In this document: in pieces, positions 22,634 to 29,349 of the stretch | Numbering within the stretch: position 1 is the first letter of the stretch | Layout of the letters: every line of letters begins with the position of its first letter | Source of the DNA: Alistipes sp. | Lineage (GTDB): Bacteria > Bacteroidota > Bacteroidia > Bacteroidales > Rikenellaceae | NCBI GenBank assembly: GCA_017560305.1 | Contig: JAFYOF010000081.1 | Location: 1 to 35,924 of the forward strand | Length of the DNA stretch: 35,924 nucleotides | Direction of reading: 5' to 3' | The notes under the pieces: model-generated | What the model was told of the DNA's origin: nothing | Databases searched by the model: none | Seen by the model: the letters and a program-made list of their open reading frames with translations, nothing else | Translations under genes and position numbers: made by a program

Positions 22634-24364
22634 ATGAAACTTTCAAGATTTTTGACTTTGGTGATGGTGGCGGCGATGACCGCTTGCGCCGAGTATCAGC
22701 CCGTTGAGACTTTTGTTGAGCCCGACGACCCAGTGGCTCTTACCGAGGAGCAGGCTGCCGAGTGGGGCAGCGTTGAGGCTGGTCTGAATGCCGCTTGGGG
22801 CTATGCCGACTACCACTACTCCCGTTCCGTAGTGCCACAGCCAGCCGCCGACCAGAATCTCCACCTCACCCTCTGGAAGGGCGAGAAGGGCTCTGCGCAG
22901 TTGCTTTTGTGGAGCGCCGAGGCGGTAAACGGCATCGAGTGCAAGTTCAAGCCTTTCCGCTCGGACAAGGGCACGATGGCAGCCGATATTGCGCAGGCGC
23001 GCTTTGTGCGTTACACCCTCAGTGACGATGTGCTGAAGGATGGTCGCCCTGCAATCCTTGCGCCCGATATGTTGGATGACCTCTCTCGCTTCGATATGGC
23101 GGAGAAGAGTGTGCGCCCTGTGTGGGTCACTTTCGAGATTCCCGAGGATGTTGAGGCGGGCGTTTATAAGTCGGAGATTGTCGTGAGCCACAAGGGCTGC
23201 GGCAAGAGCACTCTCCCTATCGAGCTGGAGATTGTAAACCACACCCTCCCAGCAGCGAGCGAGTGGGATTTCCACCTCGACCTGTGGCAGCACCCTACGG
23301 CGCTGGCTCGCCTTGAGGGCTGCGAGTTGTGGAGCGACGAGCACTTTGCGGCTCTGGAGCGCACGATGAAGCTGGTGGCCGATGCTGGTCAGAAGGTCAT
23401 TACCGCAACACTCAACAAAGACCCTTGGAACCACCAGTGCTACGATGGCTACGCCAATATGATTAACTGGACCCTTACGAAGGAGGGCAAGTGGGTATTC
23501 GACTATAAGGTCTTCGACCGCTGGGTTGAGATGATGCTCGGCCTCGGTATCGACAAGATGATTAACTGCTACTCAATGCTCCCCTGGAACTGCGAGCTGG
23601 AGTATTTCGATGAGGCGCAGGGTAAGATGGTGACCGTTGTTGCCGACCCACAGAAGCCTATCTTCGAGGAGATTTGGGTGCCATTCCTTTTGGACTTCAA
23701 GGCTCACCTCAAGGAGAAGGGCTGGCTGGAGTTCACCAACATCGCAATGGACGAGCGCGACCCCGAGTCGATGGCTGCGGCGGTGAAGGTGCTTGAGCAG
23801 TATGCCCCCGAGATGGGCTTTGCGCTGGCGGATAACCACCACAGTTACAAGAAGTTCTCTATGATGCGCGATGTATGCGTCTTTATGTGTCAGAAGGTTG
23901 ACCCTGCCGACCTTGAGGCTCGCCGCGCGAAGGGCTACTCAACCACATTCTATGTCTGCTGCGGTCCTGCATACCCTAACACCTTCACCTCATCACAGCC
24001 TTACGAGGCGGAGCTTCTGGGCTGGCACGGCGTGGCGATGGACTTCGACGGTATGTTGCGCTGGGCGTATAACTCTTGGTGCGAGAATCCTGTTCAGGAC
24101 TCACGCTACGGCAACTGGCCAGCGGGCGACACATTCTTTGTCTACCCGGGCGCGCGCTCATCTATCCGCTTCGAGCGTCTGATTGATGGCATCGAGAACT
24201 CGGAGAAGGTGCGCATCCTCAAGAAGGAGGGCGTTGACCTCAAGCCTTTGTACGATGCTTTGCAGAGCGAGTTCCTCGCCAACAACATCAACGACCCTTG
24301 GCAGCCTTGGTGCGAGCGAATGAACAAGGTGAAGGCTATCTTTGAGGAGATCTGCCGCCAGTAA
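22634..24364 (+). CDS. GH123-type glycoside hydrolase lipoprotein (DUF4091)
   Basis: A 576-residue lipoprotein. The signal ends MVAAMTACAE with Cys18 as the lipidation site. Residues about 45-205 are a beta-sandwich with the substrate-independent features of the GH123 N-terminal domain. Residues about 210-550 are the TIM barrel, with IAMDERDPESM (about 371-380) carrying the Asp-Glu pair that in GH123 beta-N-acetylgalactosaminidases act as stabiliser and acid/base in substrate-assisted catalysis. A C-terminal helical DUF4091 part (RFERLIDGIENSEKVRIL) follows. The true substrate may differ within this broad family. It is monocistronic, flanked by its own promoter and terminator. Confidence 0.82.
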   Translation: MKLSRFLTLVMVAAMTACAEYQPVETFVEPDDPVALTEEQAAEWGSVEAGLNAAWGYADYHYSRSVVPQPAADQNLHLTLWKGEKGSAQLLLWSAEAVNGIECKFKPFRSDKGTMAADIAQARFVRYTLSDDVLKDGRPAILAPDMLDDLSRFDMAEKSVRPVWVTFEIPEDVEAGVYKSEIVVSHKGCGKSTLPIELEIVNHTLPAASEWDFHLDLWQHPTALARLEGCELWSDEHFAALERTMKLVADAGQKVITATLNKDPWNHQCYDGYANMINWTLTKEGKWVFDYKVFDRWVEMMLGLGIDKMINCYSMLPWNCELEYFDEAQGKMVTVVADPQKPIFEEIWVPFLLDFKAHLKEKGWLEFTNIAMDERDPESMAAAVKVLEQYAPEMGFALADNHHSYKKFSMMRDVCVFMCQKVDPADLEARRAKGYSTTFYVCCGPAYPNTFTSSQPYEAELLGWHGVAMDFDGMLRWAYNSWCENPVQDSRYGNWPAGDTFFVYPGARSSIRFERLIDGIENSEKVRILKKEGVDLKPLYDALQSEFLANNINDPWQPWCERMNKVKAIFEEICRQ

Positions 24365-24365
24365 G

Positions 24366-24431
24366 GAAATTGTCAAAGAGGGTGATTTCGGTGTTTCGCT
24401 CGCCTTGAAATCCCTCTTCCCATACAATTTC
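24366..24431 (+). other. Long imperfect inverted repeat in the 3' untranslated region
   Basis: Three paired blocks occur in order: GAAATTGT (24366-24373) with ACAATTTC (24424-24431), AAGAGGG (24376-24382) with CCCTCTT (24412-24418), and ATTTC (24385-24389) with GAAAT (24407-24411). About 20 base pairs enclose a 17-base loop. It begins two bases past the stop codon, is not followed by a T run, and precedes the true terminator by 22 bases. It could stabilise the mRNA 3' end. Confidence 0.6.
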
Positions 24432-24453
24432 TTGGGTAACATATTATTGACAG

Positions 24454-24482
24454 AAAAGGTTGCTCTCGGGCAACCTTTTTTT
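24454..24482 (+). terminator. Rho-independent terminator after the GH123-type gene
   Basis: AAAAGGTTGC, a TCTCGG loop, GCAACC and seven T. It is nearly identical to the terminator at 21683-21710. Confidence 0.9.
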
Positions 24483-24502
24483 GTGTCGTTATCGTGAGAT
24501 AA

Positions 24503-24645
24503 TTTATCTTCGGCACCCGTAACGCACCCGTAACGGGTGTTTTGCAATTACCTTGCTACCAAGGAGTTTATCTTCGGGACGGTGGCGGGTGACGCGCAAA
24601 GCGCGTTACGCCCCGAAGATACGCATCGAAACGATGCGCATTCCC
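24503..24645 (+). repeat. Compound palindromic intergenic element, copy 6
   Basis: The flanking hairpin CACCCG/CGGGTG is at 24525-24539, with the left part CACCCGTAACG duplicated just before it. A linker with CCTTGCTACCAAGGAG follows. The outer stem TATCTTCGGG (24569-24578) pairs with CCCGAAGATA (24612-24621), and the inner stem ACGCGC/GCGCGT is 24592-24597 with 24601-24606. A second flanking hairpin CGCATCG/CGATGCG lies at 24622-24638. It fills the right half of the 357-base gap 24365-24721; the left half holds the 3' structure and the terminator. Confidence 0.8.
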
Positions 24646-24721
24646 TTGGACGATTATCCTGTTTACAAAAAAACGACCACCTCTCGGCAGCCGTTTAATC
24701 TTATGAGCCTCCACGGCTCTC

Positions 24722-25564
24722 CTATTTCAGTCGAATCTTGCCCGCGATTGGCAGGTGGTCGGATGGGTAGTGTCCGTTCTCTCGTTTATCCTCAATTGTG
24801 CGGAACGACTCCACCTCGATATCCTTGCTCAAGAAGATAAAGTCAATCCTCGCCTTCGCCTCGCCCTGAAAGTTGCCGCCACCAAGGTCGGTCACATCGC
24901 AACCCTCCACCACTGGACTCTCGCGGTGAGCGTCCTTCAGCAACGAAAGAATCTCCTGCACCTGTGGCGTGCCCTCTGTGGAGTTGAAGTCGCCCACTGA
25001 TATCACGGGGCTGTCGCCCGCTATCTTTTTCACCATTGAGATGTGTACACCTCCCGACTTTTCGCGTGCCTCGTGCAGTCGCCAGTAGAGGTGCGAGTTG
25101 AAGAAGTAGAACTCCTTGCCCGACTGCTTCTCGCGGAACTTACCCCAATGGCACAAGCGGTAGTCGGTAGCATCCCATCCGATGCTCTTTACTTCGGGTG
25201 TGGGGCTGTACCAGAATGTACCCTGGTCGAGCAGGTCAAACTTCTCGAGTTTGTAGAATGTAGCGCAGTTGTGTCCCGTGCCGTTGTTGCCGCCATAGGG
25301 GTGGTAGATGCAACCATATCCCCCCAGCAGAGACTCAAGTTCGGGCAACTGGCGAGCATTAGCCTCCTGTGTGCCGACGATGTCGAAGTCGTGCTGGAGT
25401 ATGATCTCCGCCACAGCCTCCTTGCGCTCCGCCCACGAATCGCCATTTGTGGCATCCGCCGCCGCATCATAGCGCACATTGTATGAACCCACCGTAAGGC
25501 GTGTCTCCTGACATCCCACCAATGCTCCCAACGAGAGCAATGCAAGCAACAGAATTCGTTTCAT
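24722..25564 (-). CDS. Endonuclease/exonuclease/phosphatase (EEP) family lipoprotein
   Basis: A 280-residue lipoprotein (lipobox LVGC, Cys18). It has the EEP order of motifs: VGSYNVRYD near the start, TQEA (the metal-binding Glu, near 77), FFNSHLYW in the central His position, VGDFNST (Asp-Phe-Asn) and SDHLPI at the end (Asp-His). The catalytic set Glu, His, Asp, Asn, Asp, His looks intact, though the central motif reads SHLYW instead of the common THLDH. Family members hydrolyse phosphodiesters in nucleic acids, sphingomyelin or phosphoinositides; the periplasmic or surface location argues against DNA repair. The start lies 11 bases after the stop of the upstream FadL-like gene. Confidence 0.8.
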   Translation of the reverse strand: MKRILLLALLSLGALVGCQETRLTVGSYNVRYDAAADATNGDSWAERKEAVAEIILQHDFDIVGTQEANARQLPELESLLGGYGCIYHPYGGNNGTGHNCATFYKLEKFDLLDQGTFWYSPTPEVKSIGWDATDYRLCHWGKFREKQSGKEFYFFNSHLYWRLHEAREKSGGVHISMVKKIAGDSPVISVGDFNSTEGTPQVQEILSLLKDAHRESPVVEGCDVTDLGGGNFQGEAKARIDFIFLSKDIEVESFRTIEDKRENGHYPSDHLPIAGKIRLK

Positions 25565-25575
25565 AGTGCTATGTT

Positions 25576-27216
25576 CTAGAACTTATATCCCACCGACAGA
25601 GTGAAGTAGTTGCGCTTCAGGTCGGTGCGGTAGTGTGGGCTTGCTGTGTCGAATGTGCCCAAATCATCCACCGCGTAGTAGAGCATATATGCGGTCTGCA
25701 AGTTCTTGATGTTCTGGTAGGCAAGGTCGAGCGTCACAGCGCCGATTGCGAAGCCTGCACCCGCCGAAACACAGGTTGTTCGATAGGTCACAGGCGTGTT
25801 GTAATAGTAGCCGTAATCCTCGCGCAGAGCGCCATCAGCGATGCCATAACCCGCACGCAGTGCAAGCGTACGCAGAGGCTTCAGCTCAGCACCAAAACGC
25901 AGCGTGTTTGAGCCCTTGTAGTTGTTTCTGAACTCGTAGCGGTAGTCGCTCTTCGTAAGGTCAAATCCCGCAGGTATGTTGCTCACTCTCATTCCGTTAT
26001 ACCAGTCGCGCTCGTAGTCTGCCGAGATTACCGCAAAGCGACCGAAGGCATACGATGCACCGAACATCAGTCGTGTAGGCGAGAAGAAATTCCAGGTGTT
26101 CATACCCACATCATCCAGCGAAGGCGTTGTGTCGCCCAAAGGGTTGAAGTTGGTCGCCATATATGCCTGATAACTGCGCTCCAAAGAGTAGTGGGTTGGT
26201 GTGTGCAGCGCCACGCCGAGTCGCAACGACTCAAACGGACGATAGATAGCACCGATCTTTGCGTTCATACCCACGCCACGCACCACCACGGCCTGATTGT
26301 AGTCCATCCACTGCGCTGGGCTCTCCAATGGCACGCCATCAGAGTAGACAGGTGTCGAACTATAGATGTAGTCCTCGCCGTAGTACATCTGGCGGGTCCA
26401 CTTCACCGACTGGATGCCCCAGGTGAAGCCGAGGTAGAGCTTGCTGCCGAAGTTCATACCAAACGAGATATCGTACTCGCCGATACCGCCCTTGCTCTCC
26501 ATATTCATCGTGTGACCCACGCCCGCATTTACGCCGAGGCGGTCGGCCGATGTCCAGAATGAGCCCAACTCATCCTCACCCACATCCAGCAGGTAGCCGT
26601 TGTAGGCCAGTATGCCGCCCCAGTAATATGCGTCACGCCAGTCGTAGCCGAGGTTTCCGTTCTGGTCGGGGAAGAGACCGCTCTCGCCCATCATCAGCGA
26701 GAAGGCGTCTGCAATCGAGCGGTAGGGTGCCGATGAAGCGCCGCTCTGCGAGGTGAATCCGTAGCGGTAGTTGAAGTCGGCAACGCGGTTGTAACCCAGT
26801 CCGAGGGTCACGCTCGTGAGGCGTGTGTTGCTGTCCTCATAGAGGTTGAGCGCCACGCCGAGGCTGCTCATCGCAAATCGGTTATAGTTGTTGTCACCCC
26901 AGCTCGTAGCGCTGTTCTCGGCGCTCTGGAAGCCCATCATAGGCGAGAATGAGATGTCGTTTGAGCGATACATACCCAAGCCCGCAGGGTTGATACCCAT
27001 CGAGGCGAGGTCGCCGCCGAGCGAGGTGAAAGCACCCGCCATAGCCATCGAGCGCGCCGTGCCGAAGCCGAAGTTTACCTGCGAGAGGGTGAACATATCG
27101 CTACCCATCATTCCGTCGTGGTCCATCAGCAGACCGCCATATCGGTATTGCGCCCCAGCCGAGAGTGTGAGGGCTGTTGTCAGCGCCAGAAGTGTAATTC
27201 TCAAATAGTTCTTCAT
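25576..27216 (-). CDS. FadL/OmpP1-like outer-membrane protein
   Basis: A 546-residue protein from ATG 27216, where a signal peptide begins (NYLRITLLALTTALTLSAGAQ); an upstream ATG at 27285 lacks this logic. The mature start, FTLSQVNFGFGTARSMAMAGAFTSLGGDLASMGINPAGLG, carries the Gly/Asn-Pro-Ala motif of the OmpP1/FadL/TodX hatch. Alternating strands rich in Tyr/Trp continue to a terminal SVGYKF, ending in Phe as outer-membrane barrels do. Family members import hydrophobic molecules, but Bacteroidota members are poorly defined. The EEP lipoprotein follows in the same operon, 11 bases away. Confidence 0.8.
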   Translation of the reverse strand: MKNYLRITLLALTTALTLSAGAQYRYGGLLMDHDGMMGSDMFTLSQVNFGFGTARSMAMAGAFTSLGGDLASMGINPAGLGMYRSNDISFSPMMGFQSAENSATSWGDNNYNRFAMSSLGVALNLYEDSNTRLTSVTLGLGYNRVADFNYRYGFTSQSGASSAPYRSIADAFSLMMGESGLFPDQNGNLGYDWRDAYYWGGILAYNGYLLDVGEDELGSFWTSADRLGVNAGVGHTMNMESKGGIGEYDISFGMNFGSKLYLGFTWGIQSVKWTRQMYYGEDYIYSSTPVYSDGVPLESPAQWMDYNQAVVVRGVGMNAKIGAIYRPFESLRLGVALHTPTHYSLERSYQAYMATNFNPLGDTTPSLDDVGMNTWNFFSPTRLMFGASYAFGRFAVISADYERDWYNGMRVSNIPAGFDLTKSDYRYEFRNNYKGSNTLRFGAELKPLRTLALRAGYGIADGALREDYGYYYNTPVTYRTTCVSAGAGFAIGAVTLDLAYQNIKNLQTAYMLYYAVDDLGTFDTASPHYRTDLKRNYFTLSVGYKF

Positions 27217-27255
27217 TGTTGCAGACTTTATTTCGTTGCACACATTATTTACGGA

Positions 27256-27287
27256 GTATGGCGGCAAACCTCGTGCCGCCACCATAC
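27256..27287 (-). terminator. Hairpin between lipoprotein and FadL-like genes
   Basis: TGGCGGCA-type arms (27260-27266 with 27274-27280) and outer GTAT/ATAC (27256-27259 with 27284-27287) leave a three-base bulge. There is no T run on the minus strand, so full termination is unlikely; attenuation or processing is possible. Confidence 0.35.
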
Positions 27288-27306
27288 CACTTTTAGTTTC
27301 TTTCCT

Positions 27307-28899
27307 TTAGCGTCCGCCTCGTGAGCCGCCGCCTGTGTTGCCGCCGCCTGTGCTGCCACCGCCACCTCGTGAGCCGCCCATCGATGAGCCCGAGTAGCCT
27401 GAACCGCCAGAGTAACCACCGCCACGCGATGATGATGACGAGTAAGACGAGCCCGATGAGTATGAGCTGCTCTTTGACGAAGAGCTTGAACTTGACGAGC
27501 TGCTCTTCGATGAAGAGGTTGTGTTCGAGCGTGTTGCCGACGATGAGGTGCTTCTCGAAGTTGCGCCCGAGCGACCGCTTGACTGGCTCACCGAGCTGCC
27601 TCGTCGGGTTGTGCCGCTGCCAACAGAGTTTGTTGTGCCCTTGTCGCCAGATGTCGAGCGCGAAGGAGCGCCTGTCACCGTTGTGTTGCGTGATGGGCCT
27701 GAACCTGGACGAGTAGCCGCACCACCGAGTACGCCAACATTGCTGTTATCTACACTGTTGCTGCTTACGCCGCCTCTACCTGATGTTGCATTGCCTCTGC
27801 CCGCAGAGTTGTTCACCACCGAGCCTGCGTTGCCGCGTGAAGGCTGACCATAGCTGATGCCGGTGCTTGGTGAGCGGTAAGGAGTCGATGTCGAAGAGCC
27901 TCTGTTCACCACTGCGCCGCCGCGTGATGGATTGTTCTGTGGAGGCTTGTTGTTTGCACCATTACCCACTACGCGAGGTGCGTTGTGGCGAGTGCCGTAC
28001 TTGTTGCCGCCGCCCCACCAGCCGTTCACAGGTGAGCCGCCGTAGCCAGCGCCCAGACCGTGGTGTGGTCCGTGACCGATGTGGTGATTGTGGTGGATGT
28101 GGCTTGGACGCCAAGGGTGGTAGTGACCGCCCCAACCCCACCAGAGGTTGACGCTCCAGCCGCCGCCGTAGCAGATGTTCCAGTTCCAGTCGTACCACGA
28201 GTAGCGTGGGTAGCCATACCACGAGTAGTACCAAGGGTCGTAGCGGTGCCAGCTGTTCCAGCCGTAGTACCAGGGCGAGTAGATGAGCGCTGTGGCGTTT
28301 GTTGCGCCCCAGGTGCCGAACATCGAAGTGATGTAGCGTGGCTCAACCCATACCTGGTCACCCGACACCATAATGTTGTAGAATGCTGGGTCATAGGCTG
28401 TTGCGTAGGTGTAAGTGCCGCCGTATCGCAAGTTGAAGTACGACGAAGGCATACGATAGGTTGCCGACTTGAAGCCCTGCAATCTACGCGCATAGGCGCT
28501 CTCGTAGCTGTTTGCCACGAAGCCGTTGAATGAGTTGTCGCTCACCATCACAGCGTCATCTTCGATGATGATAAGACCATCGCTTGCGACCTGCTGCTTA
28601 GGTGCGAGTGCAGTCGCAACCTTTGTTGCGCCACCCGACTTGACCGCTGCGGCGTTCAACTGCGCAATCTGCGCCTCATATTCTGCTTGAAGTGCGAGAG
28701 CCTCAGCTCTGCGAGCCTCAGCCTCGGCACGGCGTGCCTCCGCTTCAGCCTTCTGCTTTTCAGCGATTATAGTTCTGTCGTGCGAAACATATAAGTCATC
28801 AAAGGCACTGCCCGATGCTGCCGAGAAGTAAGCAGAGGTGCAACCCACCAGACCAACGCTTGCGAGCAACACAACCAACAAAATTCTTAAATCTTTCAT
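27307..28899 (-). CDS. Low-complexity W/Y/H/Ser-rich lipoprotein
   Basis: A 530-residue lipoprotein from ATG 28899 (lipobox LVGC, Cys20); a longer frame from 28947 has no signal logic. A charged Ala/Glu/Arg coiled coil spans residues 44-84. A folded region with TYRMPSSYFNLRYGG follows (about 100-200). Next come a Trp/Tyr-dominated stretch (about 205-258) and a His/Gly/Pro stretch (about 258-300), then a tail of over 200 residues rich in Ser, Gly, Thr and Asn that ends in Ser runs and Gly-Gly-Ser repeats. No catalytic motif is visible. Aromatic, histidine-rich and flexible tails suggest a surface or envelope structural role, perhaps binding metal or glycan; this is inference. A strong promoter precedes it. 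Confidence 0.7.
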   Translation of the reverse strand: MKDLRILLVVLLASVGLVGCTSAYFSAASGSAFDDLYVSHDRTIIAEKQKAEAEARRAEAEARRAEALALQAEYEAQIAQLNAAAVKSGGATKVATALAPKQQVASDGLIIIEDDAVMVSDNSFNGFVANSYESAYARRLQGFKSATYRMPSSYFNLRYGGTYTYATAYDPAFYNIMVSGDQVWVEPRYITSMFGTWGATNATALIYSPWYYGWNSWHRYDPWYYSWYGYPRYSWYDWNWNICYGGGWSVNLWWGWGGHYHPWRPSHIHHNHHIGHGPHHGLGAGYGGSPVNGWWGGGNKYGTRHNAPRVVGNGANNKPPQNNPSRGGAVVNRGSSTSTPYRSPSTGISYGQPSRGNAGSVVNNSAGRGNATSGRGGVSSNSVDNSNVGVLGGAATRPGSGPSRNTTVTGAPSRSTSGDKGTTNSVGSGTTRRGSSVSQSSGRSGATSRSTSSSATRSNTTSSSKSSSSSSSSSSKSSSYSSGSSYSSSSSRGGGYSGGSGYSGSSMGGSRGGGGSTGGGNTGGGSRGGR

Positions 28900-28968
28900 A
28901 CGCACATATATTATTATGATACATCTTCTATTGGGATAACGCACCATTGCCCCAATTTATTATATCTG

Positions 28969-28999
28969 CAAAGATACAATTTGTAAATTCATATTCAAA
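28969..28999 (-). promoter_or_regulatory. Promoter for the W/Y/H/Ser-rich lipoprotein gene
   Basis: On the minus strand TTTG (28996-28999) precedes TATCTTTG (28969-28976) with a 19-base spacer. The ATG lies 69 bases past the -7 box. The rest of 28900-29060 is A/T-rich with no further feature seen. Confidence 0.75.
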
Positions 29000-29060
29000 A
29001 TTTGGGAAATAAAATCGAATACCCCACCTGTTTTATTATTAGAATGTTGCGAAATTTTCA

Positions 29061-29171
29061 GCCGTAACGCCCGTTTTGCATTTCCCTTGCTACTAAAGAA
29101 TTTATCTAAAGTGGGTAGCGGGGGTGGCGCTTTGCGCCATACCCACTTTAGATACGCCTCGTGCCGAGGCG
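29061..29171 (+). repeat. Compound palindromic intergenic element, copy 7a
   Basis: The outer stem TATCTAAAGTGGGTA pairs 29103-29117 with 29140-29154 (15 bp, perfect), although its sequence departs from the usual TATCTTCGG. The inner stem TGGCGC/GCGCCA is 29125-29130 with 29134-29139. The G-rich GCGGGGG is between them. The flanking hairpin CGCCTCG/CGAGGCG is at 29155-29171. The left linker GTTTTGCATTTCCCTTGCTACTAAAGA is shared with copy 6. Confidence 0.82.
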
Positions 29172-29184
29172 AACATTGGCGTGA

Positions 29185-29258
29185 GATTTATCTTCGGGGG
29201 TAGGGGCGGGAGCGAGTGAAACTCGCTATACCCCCGAAGATACGGGCTTAACGCCCGA
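29185..29258 (+). repeat. Compound palindromic intergenic element, copy 7b
   Basis: The outer stem TATCTTCGGGGGTA pairs 29189-29202 with 29229-29242. The inner stem AGCGAGT/ACTCGCT is 29211-29217 with 29221-29227. The strand between the stems reads GGGGCGGG. The flanking hairpin CGGGC/GCCCG is at 29243-29257. It is directly next to copy 7a in the same orientation, and the two share little stem sequence. Confidence 0.8.
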
Positions 29259-29270
29259 TTTTATTCTCCC

Positions 29271-29310
29271 ACAAAACCAAAAGCGGAAGAGCCTCCCGAC
29301 CCTCCCGCTT
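29271..29310 (-). terminator. Terminator of the GH127 gene
   Basis: On the minus strand AAGCGGGAGGG and CTCTTCCGCTT form an 11-bp stem with two G-U pairs, followed by TTTTGGTTTT. It lies 40 bases past the stop codon. Confidence 0.75.
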
Positions 29311-29349
29311 GAAACCTAAAGCGCCAAAATCAAAACGCCAACAGCACCC

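Noticed and set aside
24553..24840. 95-codon plus-strand frame starting in the intergenic repeat
   Set aside because: It begins inside the palindromic element and runs antisense into the EEP gene; no sign of a real protein.
779..29258. CRISPR array
   Set aside because: The palindromic elements are scattered one or two per gap, have different stems, and lack regular repeat-spacer units or cas genes.
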